In this document: positions 7,945 through 14,519 of the stretch, piece by piece | How positions within the stretch are numbered: the stretch's first letter is position 1 | Layout: the number at the start of each line of letters is the position of its first letter | Assembly (NCBI GenBank): GCA_904501705.1 | Contig: CAJGCA010000033.1 | Span: 1 to 17,235 of the forward strand | Length of the DNA: 17,235 bases | Source: Clostridiaceae bacterium | GTDB lineage: Bacteria; Bacillota; Clostridia; Oscillospirales; Acutalibacteraceae | Direction of reading: 5' to 3' | The notes under the pieces: generated by a model | Told to the model about the DNA's origin: nothing | The model's input: the letters and a program-made list of their open reading frames with translations, nothing else | The model's database searches: none | Made by a program: the position numbers and the translations under genes

Positions 7945-8210
7945 CAGGAGGTATCCAAACCTGTTTTTTGACAGTACAGGATACCCGACTACGTCGTCAC
8001 GCTCGTTCGCAATACAACAGTATTACTCGCTCGCCTTCCTTGCATTCGGGCACCCTGCCCTTGTCAAAAAATCTTCGACCACAGGTTTAGGATATTTTGG
8101 TTTTTACAAGGAAGACGATGCCGCAAGGCTGACGCCTTGCAAAGAGGATAACGCCGTAAAAAGCAAAATACACAAACCTGTGGCAGGCTTGGATATCTCC
8201 TGCCACGCTA
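7937..8210. repeat. Foldback element that can form a three-way junction
   Basis: This fills the 283-base gap between the gamma-subunit gene and ilvE. The outer arms, 7937-7963 and 8184-8210, are inverted repeats matching at 24 of 27 bases (core CAGGAGGTATCCAAACCTG). Inside are two further hairpins. One pairs TTTTTTGACA (7964-7973) with TGTCAAAAAA (8062-8071) and continues imperfectly. The other pairs 8079-8088 (CCACAGGTTT) with 8174-8183, then TATTTTGGTTTTTAC (8093-8107) with 8156-8170 at 14 of 15, and ends in the 7-bp hairpin GCAAGGC-TGAC-GCCTTGC. No coding sequence is evident inside. It could be a MITE-like mobile repeat, a structured RNA or a processing/attenuation site between the two genes. 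No clear promoter for ilvE was seen in it. Confidence 0.75.
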
Positions 8211-8227
8211 AGTAAGGAGTGAACGTT

Positions 8228-9292
8228 ATGCAGATTTCGATTACCAAGACCACCTGCCCGAAGGAAAAGCCGGAGGCTTCCACCCTGGGCTTTGGTAAGC
8301 ATTTCTCGGATCATATGTTTATGATGGACTACTCCCGCGAGCAGGGCTGGCACGATGCGCGCATCGTCCCCTTCGGCAACCTGTCGTTGCATCCCGCATC
8401 GACGGTGCTGCACTACGGCTCCGAGATCTTCGAGGGCCTCAAAGCGTATCGCCGTGCAGACGGCAAGGTGCAGTTGTTCCGTCCCTTGGAGAACATCCGC
8501 CGTATGAACCGTTCGGCAGAGCGTATGTGCCTGCCCACCATCCCCGAGGAGGATGCGCTGACTATCCTCAAGGAGTTCGTAAAACTCGAGCAGAATTGGA
8601 CTCCCTCCGCTCCCGGTACATCGCTGTACCTGCGTCCCTTTATGTTCGGCAACGACGAGACGCTGGGCGTGCACGCGGTGCATAATGCGACCTACATCAT
8701 CATCGCGTCCCCCGTCGGCAGCTACTACAAAGAGGGCATCAACCCCGTCAAGATTATGATCGAGGATCAGGATGTCCGCGCGGTTCGCGGCGGTACGGGC
8801 GAAGCGAAGTGCGGCGGTAACTATGCCGCCTCCAACCGTGCAGGCGAGCGCGCTGAGCAAAAGGGCTATTCCCAGGTGCTGTGGCTCGACGGTGTCGAGC
8901 GCAAGTACATCGAAGAGGTCGGCGCAATGAACGTGATGTTCAAGATCAATGGCGAGATCGTCACCCCGATGCTGTCGGGCTCGATTCTCCCCGGTATCAC
9001 CCGCAAGTCCTGCATCGAGGTGCTCAAGAACGCCGGTTACAAAGTGTCCGAGCGCCTGTTCAGCATCGACGAGCTGGAGCAGGCGATGGCGGACGGCACG
9101 CTGGAAGAGGCGTGGGGCTGCGGCACCGCTGCGGTCGTCTCCCCGATCGGTGAATTGTGCTACAAGGGCATCAAGCACCCCGTCAATGACGGTAAGATCG
9201 GCGAAGTCACCCAGATGCTGTACGATACCCTGACGGGTATCCAATGGGGCAAGACCGAAGACACCTTCGGCTGGACCTGCCCGATTGAATGA
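8228..9292 (+). CDS. ilvE: Branched-chain-amino-acid aminotransferase
   Basis: This is a 354-residue fold-type IV PLP enzyme. It transfers amino groups between glutamate and the 2-oxoacids of valine, leucine and isoleucine, here the expected last step after VOR. Features seen are STVLHYGSEIFEGLKAYR near the N terminus, RGGTGEAKCGGNYAAS, the PLP lysine in VERKYIEEVGAMN (Lys226) and a C-terminal GCGTAAVVSPIG cofactor loop. The length is normal for the family. ATG 8228 is chosen because TAAGGAG at 8213-8219 leaves 8 bases; an in-frame GTG at 8219 overlaps that site. It is separated from the VOR genes by the foldback element and followed by a terminator. It may be read from the T-box promoter or from an unseen one. 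Confidence 0.95.
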   Translation: MQISITKTTCPKEKPEASTLGFGKHFSDHMFMMDYSREQGWHDARIVPFGNLSLHPASTVLHYGSEIFEGLKAYRRADGKVQLFRPLENIRRMNRSAERMCLPTIPEEDALTILKEFVKLEQNWTPSAPGTSLYLRPFMFGNDETLGVHAVHNATYIIIASPVGSYYKEGINPVKIMIEDQDVRAVRGGTGEAKCGGNYAASNRAGERAEQKGYSQVLWLDGVERKYIEEVGAMNVMFKINGEIVTPMLSGSILPGITRKSCIEVLKNAGYKVSERLFSIDELEQAMADGTLEEAWGCGTAAVVSPIGELCYKGIKHPVNDGKIGEVTQMLYDTLTGIQWGKTEDTFGWTCPIE

Positions 9293-9303
9293 GAATAGGA
9301 TAG

Positions 9304-9339
9304 AAAAAGACCTGTATGCTGATGCATACAGGTCTTTTT
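9304..9339. terminator. Bidirectional intrinsic terminator after ilvE
   Basis: A perfect 16-bp stem (9304-9319 with 9324-9339) has loop TGAT, with an A run on the left and a T run on the right, so it works in both directions. It ends the ilvE transcript and also lies at the stop codon of the minus-strand transposase. Confidence 0.95.
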
Positions 9340-9799
9340 ATTGCGTATAATACCGATCCTCTGCCCATTTTCGGGGATTGTCCTCGATATAGTCCCATAT
9401 TTCCCGATAATCCCGTTCATCGCGGATAATATGGTCGTGGTAGGAGCGTTGAAATAAACTAGTACCAACCTCTTTTGTCACTAAAACCTTAAAAGACCGC
9501 ACAATGTTGCTCACCGTCGTAGGGGACGATGCCCACATCGTCCCGTCCAAATGCACGATTAAATGTATATGATTCGGCATAATCACGTATTTCTCAATAC
9601 GGGACGCGGAATGTAAATACTTCTCTACAACTTTCCCGTATTGTGTTAATTCCACCTGCGGGGCGATGTGGGCATCGCCCCCTACAATATCACACAAGAT
9701 TTTCGCCTTATTTCTCGTACATATCGTAACAAAATATTTCCCGGCTTGTCCGTAATCATATTCCTTCAATCGATTTTGTTTTCGTTTCGGCAGTTCCAT
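9338..9799 (-). CDS. REP-associated tyrosine transposase (RAYT, Y1/IS200-like)
   Basis: This 153-residue single-strand DNA transposase-like protein has the HUH motif in PNHIHLIV and the catalytic tyrosine in IWDYIEDNPRKW. The N terminus KRKQNRLKEYDYGQAGKYFV and LFQRSYHDHIIRDE are typical of RAYTs, single-copy domesticated relatives of IS200/IS605 transposases that act on REP palindromes. The length is near normal and no frame damage is seen. Two inverted REP-like palindromes lie within its reading frame. It is visibly poorer in GC than its neighbours, suggesting acquisition by transfer. Its ATG follows a GGTGAT site on a very short leader. The stop codon lies in the bidirectional terminator. 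Confidence 0.92.
   Translation of the reverse strand: MELPKRKQNRLKEYDYGQAGKYFVTICTRNKAKILCDIVGGDAHIAPQVELTQYGKVVEKYLHSASRIEKYVIMPNHIHLIVHLDGTMWASSPTTVSNIVRSFKVLVTKEVGTSLFQRSYHDHIIRDERDYREIWDYIEDNPRKWAEDRYYTQ
9519..9545 (+). repeat. REP-like palindrome inside the transposase gene (copy 1)
   Basis: The centre GGACGATG-CCCA-CATCGTCC is preceded by GTAGG and followed by CG, in a 27-base unit. It matches the unit at 9659-9685 on the opposite strand at 25 of 27 bases. Both differences fall in one stem pair, an A-T here and a G-C there, so pairing is kept. On the transposase strand it encodes roughly GTMWASSPT. Confidence 0.85.
9659..9685 (-). repeat. REP-like palindrome inside the transposase gene (copy 2, inverted)
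   Basis: On the minus strand this unit reads GTAGG then GGGCGATG-CCCA-CATCGCCC and CG across 27 bases. It coincides exactly with codons 39-47 of the transposase, which read VGGDAHIAP. It is the inverted partner of the unit at 9519-9545, with a compensated stem pair. Confidence 0.85.
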
Positions 9800-9816
9800 T
9801 TGTTATCACCACACAT

Positions 9817-9845
9817 AGTATAGCATAAATACCACCCAAACACAA
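9817..9845 (-). promoter_or_regulatory. Possible promoter of the transposase gene
   Basis: On the minus strand, TATACT (9822-9817) is a good -10. TTGTGT (9845-9840) lies 17 bases upstream as a weak -35. It would give a leader of only about ten bases before the ATG at 9799. Confidence 0.4.
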
Positions 9846-9863
9846 TCGAACATGCCCCTTTTG

Positions 9864-9892
9864 TTGACATTCCGTGATGTGTTTGATACAAT
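9864..9892 (+). promoter_or_regulatory. Promoter of the small membrane-protein gene
   Basis: TTGACA at 9864-9869 and TACAAT at 9887-9892 are 17 bases apart. The predicted start near 9899 is about 20 bases before the gene's ATG, leaving room for the ribosome site at 9902-9909. Confidence 0.85.
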
Positions 9893-9917
9893 AAACTTAC
9901 CGAAAGGAGTGACCGAG

Positions 9918-10277
9918 ATGGATGCTGTTCCGTATATTGTACTGTGGCTTCTAACCGTCGTTTTCGCGCTTGTCAGCGTATGGCTGTATTGCCAAAACCG
10001 TCCTATCCTCTGTGCCGTAACGGCGGCGGTCCCCACCATTGGTGCTGCTGCTCTGCTTGTCATCCTGCTGCACGATCTCAACCTGCCGCACGATGACGGC
10101 ATCCCCGTCACTGCTGTGATGCGATGGTTTATGCTGGACGACAACCCCTCGATCCACGAGGTGCGCGCCATCCCCAACGCCGTCGCTCTGCTCGTTGTCG
10201 CCGCGCTGTTCTTTGCAATAATGCTGTTACTTATCGTCCGAAAAAAGTCGAAAAATCCCCGAAAATTCCCCTCTTGA
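9918..10277 (+). CDS. Small three-helix membrane protein, function unknown
   Basis: I do not recognise this 119-residue protein. It has three likely membrane helices, at about residues 4-26 (VPYIVLWLLTVVFALVSVW), 30-52 and 88-109 (AVALLVVAALFFAIMLLLIV), and a basic tail (RKKSKNPRKF) that should face the cytoplasm. A polar loop of about 35 residues links helices 2 and 3. The start ATG 9918 is set by GAAAGGAG at 9902-9909 and by its own promoter at 9864-9892; an upstream in-frame start would lie ahead of the promoter. Its stop codon TGA is inside the -35 box of the next promoter. Nothing in the sequence ties it to the amino-acid genes on either side. Confidence 0.75.
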   Translation: MDAVPYIVLWLLTVVFALVSVWLYCQNRPILCAVTAAVPTIGAAALLVILLHDLNLPHDDGIPVTAVMRWFMLDDNPSIHEVRAIPNAVALLVVAALFFAIMLLLIVRKKSKNPRKFPS

Positions 10278-10302
10278 CAAATAAAATTGCGTGTTATATA
10301 AT
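10274..10302 (+). promoter_or_regulatory. Sigma-A promoter of the Leu T-box operon
   Basis: TTGACA at 10274-10279 and TATAAT at 10297-10302 are 17 bases apart, a full consensus promoter like the one at 2018-2046. The -35 box contains the stop codon of the preceding membrane-protein gene (10275-10277). Transcription should start near 10309. Confidence 0.93.
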
Positions 10303-10308
10303 AGAGGA

Positions 10309-10595
10309 AATTATTTTTTAAATGCGTTGATGGAGAATATTTCGTTCACCGATCGTTTCAGAGAGCCGCCGTTGCTGGGAGGGCGGTACGATTCGAACTG
10401 AAATTCTGGCTCCTGAGCAGAGCCGCCCAAAAGGGAAACCTCGGTAGGCGACTACGGCTTGCCCCGTTACCAAGGCAGAGGACTTGTTGGAGTTCTTATG
10501 AGCAGACCGTATAGTATACGGTAATCAGGGTGGTACCGCGGAAATTGTATTTTCGTCCCTGAGGTCATCAAATGTGGCCTCAGGGCTTTTTTGTT
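10309..10595 (+). ncRNA. T-box riboswitch leader, specifier CTG (leucine)
   Basis: The exact T-box core AGGGTGGTACCGCGG is at 10527-10541. Stem I opens TGCGTTGATGGAG and closes CTCCTGAGCA (10410-10419), with an AGAGAG element at 10360-10365. The helix GTTC/GAAC plus TTTC/GAAA lies above the specifier loop, whose 3' strand reads TT-CTG-G before CTCC. This places the specifier CTG (Leu) at 10406-10408, with the expected purine after it. TGGT at 10531-10534 fits a tRNA with discriminator A, as in tRNA-Leu. The downstream LeuA-like gene agrees. Neighbouring triplets such as ATT (Ile) or TTC (Phe) fit the fold less well. Confidence 0.88.
10557..10592 (+). terminator. T-box-controlled intrinsic terminator
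   Basis: CCCTGAGGTC (10557-10566) pairs with GGCCTCAGGG (10576-10585), followed by a run of six T. It lies just after the T-box core and about 30 bases before the LeuA-like start codon, the position of the regulated terminator. Confidence 0.93.
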
Positions 10596-10623
10596 ATCTC
10601 GCACCGAAAAGGAGTCGATTGTT

Positions 10624-11997
10624 ATGAACCGCATCCAAATCGCTGACACCACGCTTTGTCCGCAGGGCAATACCTACACCTTCAAGGAGAAGCTGGAGAT
10701 CGCACGTCAACTCGAAAAGCTGCACGTGGATATTATCGAACTGCCCGAAATCACGGGCGGTAAAACCGATACGCTGCTGGTACGCACCATCAGCGCTTTC
10801 GTCAAGGACAGCATTCTGTCGGTGGCGGCAGGCAGCACGATGCAAAGCATTGAGGATGCCGCCGCGGCGCTGGGTAATGCCACCAACGCGCGCATTCGCA
10901 TTGAACTGCCGTTGTCTCCCGTCGGGATGGAATATACCGCGCATAAAAAGCCCGCCGCGATGCTGGAATGGATTGCGAAAGCGATCTCTGCCGCGTGCGA
11001 TAAGTGCGCCGATGTGGAGTTCTGCGCGGTGGATGCCACTCGCGCCGATGCGGATTATCTCAAAAAGGCAATCGCCGCCGCTGTCGAGGCAGGTGCCAAG
11101 ACGGTCAGCGTATGCGACAGCACGGGCGAGATGCTGCCCGACGGCTTTGCCGATTTTGCTGCCGCGGTGATGGAAAATGTGTCCGTCCCTGTCGCGGTCA
11201 AATGCGATAATCATAACGGCCTTGCCTCCGCGCAGGCCATCCTCGCTGTGCGCCGCGGTGTCGCCTGCGTTAAGACCGACGTGCAGGGCGCGAGCGTGCC
11301 GCTGGAGAGTTTCTGCACAATGGTGAAGAACTGCGGTAACACCTACGGCTTTGACAGCCGCATCCGTTACACCCAACTGCACCGCATCATTAAGCAAATC
11401 AACCGCATCACCGACAATGCTAAGGACACCACCGTGGCGGTGTCCGCCGTCGATGAGGCAGGCATCCATCTCGATGCCAAGGACGATAAGGCAGCGGTTA
11501 TCACCGCCGCCGCCAAGCTCGGTTACGACCTGTCGGACGACGACCAGACGAAGGTATACGAGGAATTCCTGCGCGTTGCAGAGAAAAAGAACGTCGGCGC
11601 GAAGGAACTCGACGCCATCATCGCCAGCGTGGCGCTGCAGGTTCCCGCGACCTACAAGCTGGAAAACTACGTCATCAACACGGGCAACGTGCTCGCCGCG
11701 AGTGCGCAGATCGCGCTTGTGCGCGACGGCAAGGTGCTGCAGGGCATCGGCACGGGCGACGGTCCCATTGATGCGGCATTCCGCACCATCGAGCAGATCA
11801 TCGGTCAGCATTTCGAGGTCGATGATTTCCAAATCCAGTCGGTTACCGAAGGTCGCGGTGCGATGGGCAGCGCGCTCGTCAAACTGCGCTCGAACGGTAA
11901 ACTGTATTCCGGCAACGGCATCTCCACCGACATCATCGGTGCGAGCATCCGCGCATACCTGAGCGCGGTCAACAAGATCGTCTACGAGGAGGCGTAA
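10624..11997 (+). CDS. Isopropylmalate-synthase-like protein with degenerate active site and LeuA regulatory domain
   Basis: This 457-residue protein has an HMGL-like TIM barrel (about 1-275), a linker region and a well-conserved LeuA dimerisation/allosteric domain (about 359-457; GIGTGDGPIDAAF, GNGISTDIIGAS). In true 2-isopropylmalate and citramalate synthases the barrel starts DTTLRDGxQ and later has a metal-binding HxHND; here these read DTTLCPQGN (residues 8-16) and KCDNHNGLA (193-201). The catalytic Arg-Asp pair is lost, both metal-site histidines are replaced, and the GIGERAGN loop is absent. It therefore may not be a working synthase; a different reaction, or a leucine-sensing partner role, are both possible. 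ATG 10624 follows AAAAGGAG (10607-10614) with 9 bases. It is the first gene of the leucine T-box operon, 5 bases before the next gene. It should not be named leuA without testing. Confidence 0.85.
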   Translation: MNRIQIADTTLCPQGNTYTFKEKLEIARQLEKLHVDIIELPEITGGKTDTLLVRTISAFVKDSILSVAAGSTMQSIEDAAAALGNATNARIRIELPLSPVGMEYTAHKKPAAMLEWIAKAISAACDKCADVEFCAVDATRADADYLKKAIAAAVEAGAKTVSVCDSTGEMLPDGFADFAAAVMENVSVPVAVKCDNHNGLASAQAILAVRRGVACVKTDVQGASVPLESFCTMVKNCGNTYGFDSRIRYTQLHRIIKQINRITDNAKDTTVAVSAVDEAGIHLDAKDDKAAVITAAAKLGYDLSDDDQTKVYEEFLRVAEKKNVGAKELDAIIASVALQVPATYKLENYVINTGNVLAASAQIALVRDGKVLQGIGTGDGPIDAAFRTIEQIIGQHFEVDDFQIQSVTEGRGAMGSALVKLRSNGKLYSGNGISTDIIGASIRAYLSAVNKIVYEEA

Positions 11998-12002
11998 CCC
12001 TG

Positions 12003-14519
12003 ATGAAATTCTCATTCTCAACAAAGGGCTGGCACGACAGCACCTTTGAGGATTTTTGCGATATTGCGCAGGAACTGCACTTTGAGGGCATAGAGCTGCA
12101 CAACATCCACAACCGCCTGTTCTCCGACAAGAATGGCGCGTTCCACGACTACGCCGCAGCGGCGACTCTGCGCCGTCTGTATGAGAAGAAACTGCAGCTG
12201 CCCTGCATCGACGCCATCGGCGACATCGCCGATCCTGCGGCGCAGCACGACTGCATCGCGGAGATCCGTCAGTGTATGGAGATCGCACGCAACTTAAAGA
12301 TCCCCGCCATCCGCGTGCGCGCGGAGGCGAAGGCGGACGAGGACGCGGCGGTAGAGACCGTCTATGCCCTGCTCGCCACCCTGCTGCCCGAGGCAGAGGA
12401 TGCAGGTGTTTGCCTGCTTGTCGAGACCGCAGGCCTTTTCTGCAACACGAAGAAGTTGCGCGACCTGCTCGACCGCTTCGCCTGCGACAACCTCGCGGCA
12501 CTGTGGAATATGTCCGCGGCATTCCTCGGCGCGGGTGAAGATCCCGACGACATCATCAAAAACCTTGGCATCTACGTGCGCCATGTGCATATGAGCGACG
12601 CGACCAAGGAGGGCGATGAGGTTGTCCACCGCTTGCTCGGCGAGGGCGACCTGCCCATCGCAGATATGATGCTCGCGCTGCGCTCGGTCAACTACGACGG
12701 CTTTATCTCCCTCGTGTGGGATCCCACGTGGTGCGAGGAGCTGGACGATATGGAGATCATCTTCGCCCAGTTCGTTAACTACATGAAGCAGTTCGGCGAC
12801 ACCTCCCGCAACGAGAAAGCACTCTACTACAACCGCGCCCACACGGGTAAATACGTGTGGGAGAAAGATCGCCTCATCGACGCGACCTTCTCGGACGTGC
12901 TCGACCGTATGGTGGAGGAGTTCCCCGACCAGTACGCATTCAAATACACTACCCTCGACTACACCCGCACCTACAGCGAATTTCGCGACGATGTCGACGA
13001 GTTCGCCCGCGTGCTCATCGCGCTGGGAGTCAAGGCAGGCTCCCACGTTGCCGTGTGGTGCTCCAACGTGCCGCAGTGGTACATTGCGTTCTGGGCGACG
13101 GTGAAGCTCGGTGCGGTGCTGGTCACCGTCAACACCGCCTACAAAATTCACGAGGTGGAATACCTGCTTCGCCAGTCCGACACCCACACCCTCATCATCA
13201 CCGAAGGGGCGAAGGACTGCCATTACGGGCAGATCATTGCGGAGCTGTGCCCCGAGCTTACCACCCTCAAGGCCGGTAAGCCCCTGCACACCCGTCGTCT
13301 CCCCTTCCTACGCAACGTCATCACCGTCGGCTTTAAACAGAAGGGCTGCCTCGAGTGGAACGAGTGCCTCGCGCTCGCCGAACAGGTGCCGATCGAAGAA
13401 GTCTACCGCATGGCTGCTGCCGTCGACAAGGACGACGTCTGCAATATGCAGTACACCTCCGGCACGACGGGGTTCCCCAAGGGCGTGATGCTCACCCACT
13501 ACAACGTCGTCAACAACGGCAAATACATCGGCGACCACATGGATCTCTCCACCGCCGACCGTATGATGATTCAGGTGCCGATGTTCCACTGCTTCGGTAT
13601 GGTGCTGTCCATGACCGCGTCGATGACCCACGGCACGACGATGCTGCCGCTGCCCTATTTCTCCCCGAAGCCCGCGCTCGCCTGCATCCACAACGAGCAC
13701 ATCACCGCCTTCAACGGCGTGCCGACAATGTTCATCGCGATGATGCAGCACGAGGACTTTGAAAAGACCGATTTCTCCTATATGCGCATCGGCATTATGG
13801 CGGGTGCCAACTGCCCCGCCGACCTGATGAAGCAGGCAGCAAACGGTCGTATGCAGATGAAGGAGATCGTATCGGTCTACGGACAGACCGAGGCCTCCCC
13901 CGGCTGCACGATGAGCAGCTACTACGACTCGCTGCAGGTGCGCACCGAAACGGTTGGTAGCGCGTTCGCCAACGTGGAGTGTAAGATCGTCGATCCCGAG
14001 ACGGGCGAAGACTGTCCCGACGGCGTCAACGGCGAGTTCGTCGCCCGCGGCTACAACATTATGAAAGGCTACTACAAGATGCCTGGGGCCACCGCCGCCG
14101 CCATCGACGCGGACGGCTGGCTGCACACGGGCGACCTTGCCTGCCGCACCCCCGAGGGCAACTACAACATCACCGGCCGACTCAAGGATATGATTATCCG
14201 CGGAGGCGAAAACATCTACCCGAAGGAGATCGAGGAATTCATCTACACCTGCCCGAAGGTACGCGACGTGCAGGTTATCGGTGTCCCCGACGAGAAATAC
14301 GGCGAGGAAATTATGGCGTGTGTTATCCTCAAAGAGGGCGAGACGATGACCGAGCAGGAGATGAAGGACTTTGTCGCGGCGAGTATGGCGCGGCATAAGG
14401 TGCCGCGTTACATCGACTTTGTCGACAACTTCCCGATGAATGCCGCGGGCAAGATCCTCAAGTACAAGATGCGCGAAGCAGCGGAAGAAAAGATCAAGGC
14501 GATGAAGGTGAACGGCTAA
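12003..14519 (+). CDS. Fusion of sugar-isomerase-like TIM barrel and acyl-CoA synthetase
   Basis: This is an 838-residue two-domain protein. Residues 1 to about 270 resemble xylose-isomerase-like/AP-endonuclease-2 barrels (FSFSTKGWHDSTFEDF, GIELHN, LLVETAG near 138, HVHMSDA near 193). Residues about 275-838 form a FadD-like AMP-forming ligase with intact motifs: YTSGTTGFPKGVMLTH near 484, VYGQTEASPG near 625, LHTGD near 708, GRLKDMIIRGGENIYPKEI, and the catalytic lysine in AAGKILKYK near 815. In the barrel, the usual WDxxH is WNMSAA and the final glutamate site reads SLVWDP, so two of the usual metal ligands seem lost. The ligase should make an acyl-CoA, perhaps isovaleryl-CoA given the leucine T-box (inference). 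GAGGAGG at 11986-11992 precedes the ATG by 10 bases. The stop overlaps the next start. Confidence 0.88.
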   Translation: MKFSFSTKGWHDSTFEDFCDIAQELHFEGIELHNIHNRLFSDKNGAFHDYAAAATLRRLYEKKLQLPCIDAIGDIADPAAQHDCIAEIRQCMEIARNLKIPAIRVRAEAKADEDAAVETVYALLATLLPEAEDAGVCLLVETAGLFCNTKKLRDLLDRFACDNLAALWNMSAAFLGAGEDPDDIIKNLGIYVRHVHMSDATKEGDEVVHRLLGEGDLPIADMMLALRSVNYDGFISLVWDPTWCEELDDMEIIFAQFVNYMKQFGDTSRNEKALYYNRAHTGKYVWEKDRLIDATFSDVLDRMVEEFPDQYAFKYTTLDYTRTYSEFRDDVDEFARVLIALGVKAGSHVAVWCSNVPQWYIAFWATVKLGAVLVTVNTAYKIHEVEYLLRQSDTHTLIITEGAKDCHYGQIIAELCPELTTLKAGKPLHTRRLPFLRNVITVGFKQKGCLEWNECLALAEQVPIEEVYRMAAAVDKDDVCNMQYTSGTTGFPKGVMLTHYNVVNNGKYIGDHMDLSTADRMMIQVPMFHCFGMVLSMTASMTHGTTMLPLPYFSPKPALACIHNEHITAFNGVPTMFIAMMQHEDFEKTDFSYMRIGIMAGANCPADLMKQAANGRMQMKEIVSVYGQTEASPGCTMSSYYDSLQVRTETVGSAFANVECKIVDPETGEDCPDGVNGEFVARGYNIMKGYYKMPGATAAAIDADGWLHTGDLACRTPEGNYNITGRLKDMIIRGGENIYPKEIEEFIYTCPKVRDVQVIGVPDEKYGEEIMACVILKEGETMTEQEMKDFVAASMARHKVPRYIDFVDNFPMNAAGKILKYKMREAAEEKIKAMKVNG

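Noticed and set aside
7968..7996. TTGACA at 7968-7973 as a promoter for ilvE
   Set aside because: No -10-like hexamer lies 16-18 bases downstream (ACGTCG at the right place), and the hexamer is part of a hairpin arm in the foldback element.
9519..9685. A short CRISPR-like or direct-repeat array
   Set aside because: There are only two units, they are in inverted orientation and palindromic, and they lie inside a coding frame. REP-like elements fit better.
9304..9799. A complete IS200/IS605 element
   Set aside because: There is no accessory tnpB, and no convincing left-end and right-end hairpins flanking the gene apart from the shared terminator. The protein motifs fit a stand-alone RAYT.
10298..10314. 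ATAAT-N7-ATTAT as a second XRE operator at the Leu promoter
   Set aside because: The arms are only five AT bases and overlap the -10 box, so chance is the simpler explanation. It does not match the repeat at 2052-2072.
10404..10408. Other specifier readings in the second T-box (TTC Phe at 10404-10406, ATT Ile at 10403-10405)
   Set aside because: Folding puts a single purine between the specifier and the CTCC helix strand, which selects CTG. The LeuA-domain gene downstream agrees with leucine.
10594..12522. Very long minus-strand open frame opposite the LeuA-like gene and the start of the ligase fusion
   Set aside because: It is an antisense shadow. The plus-strand frames have clear domains, ribosome sites and a T-box, and GC-rich codon use leaves few stops on the opposite strand. 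The minus translation has no recognisable domain.
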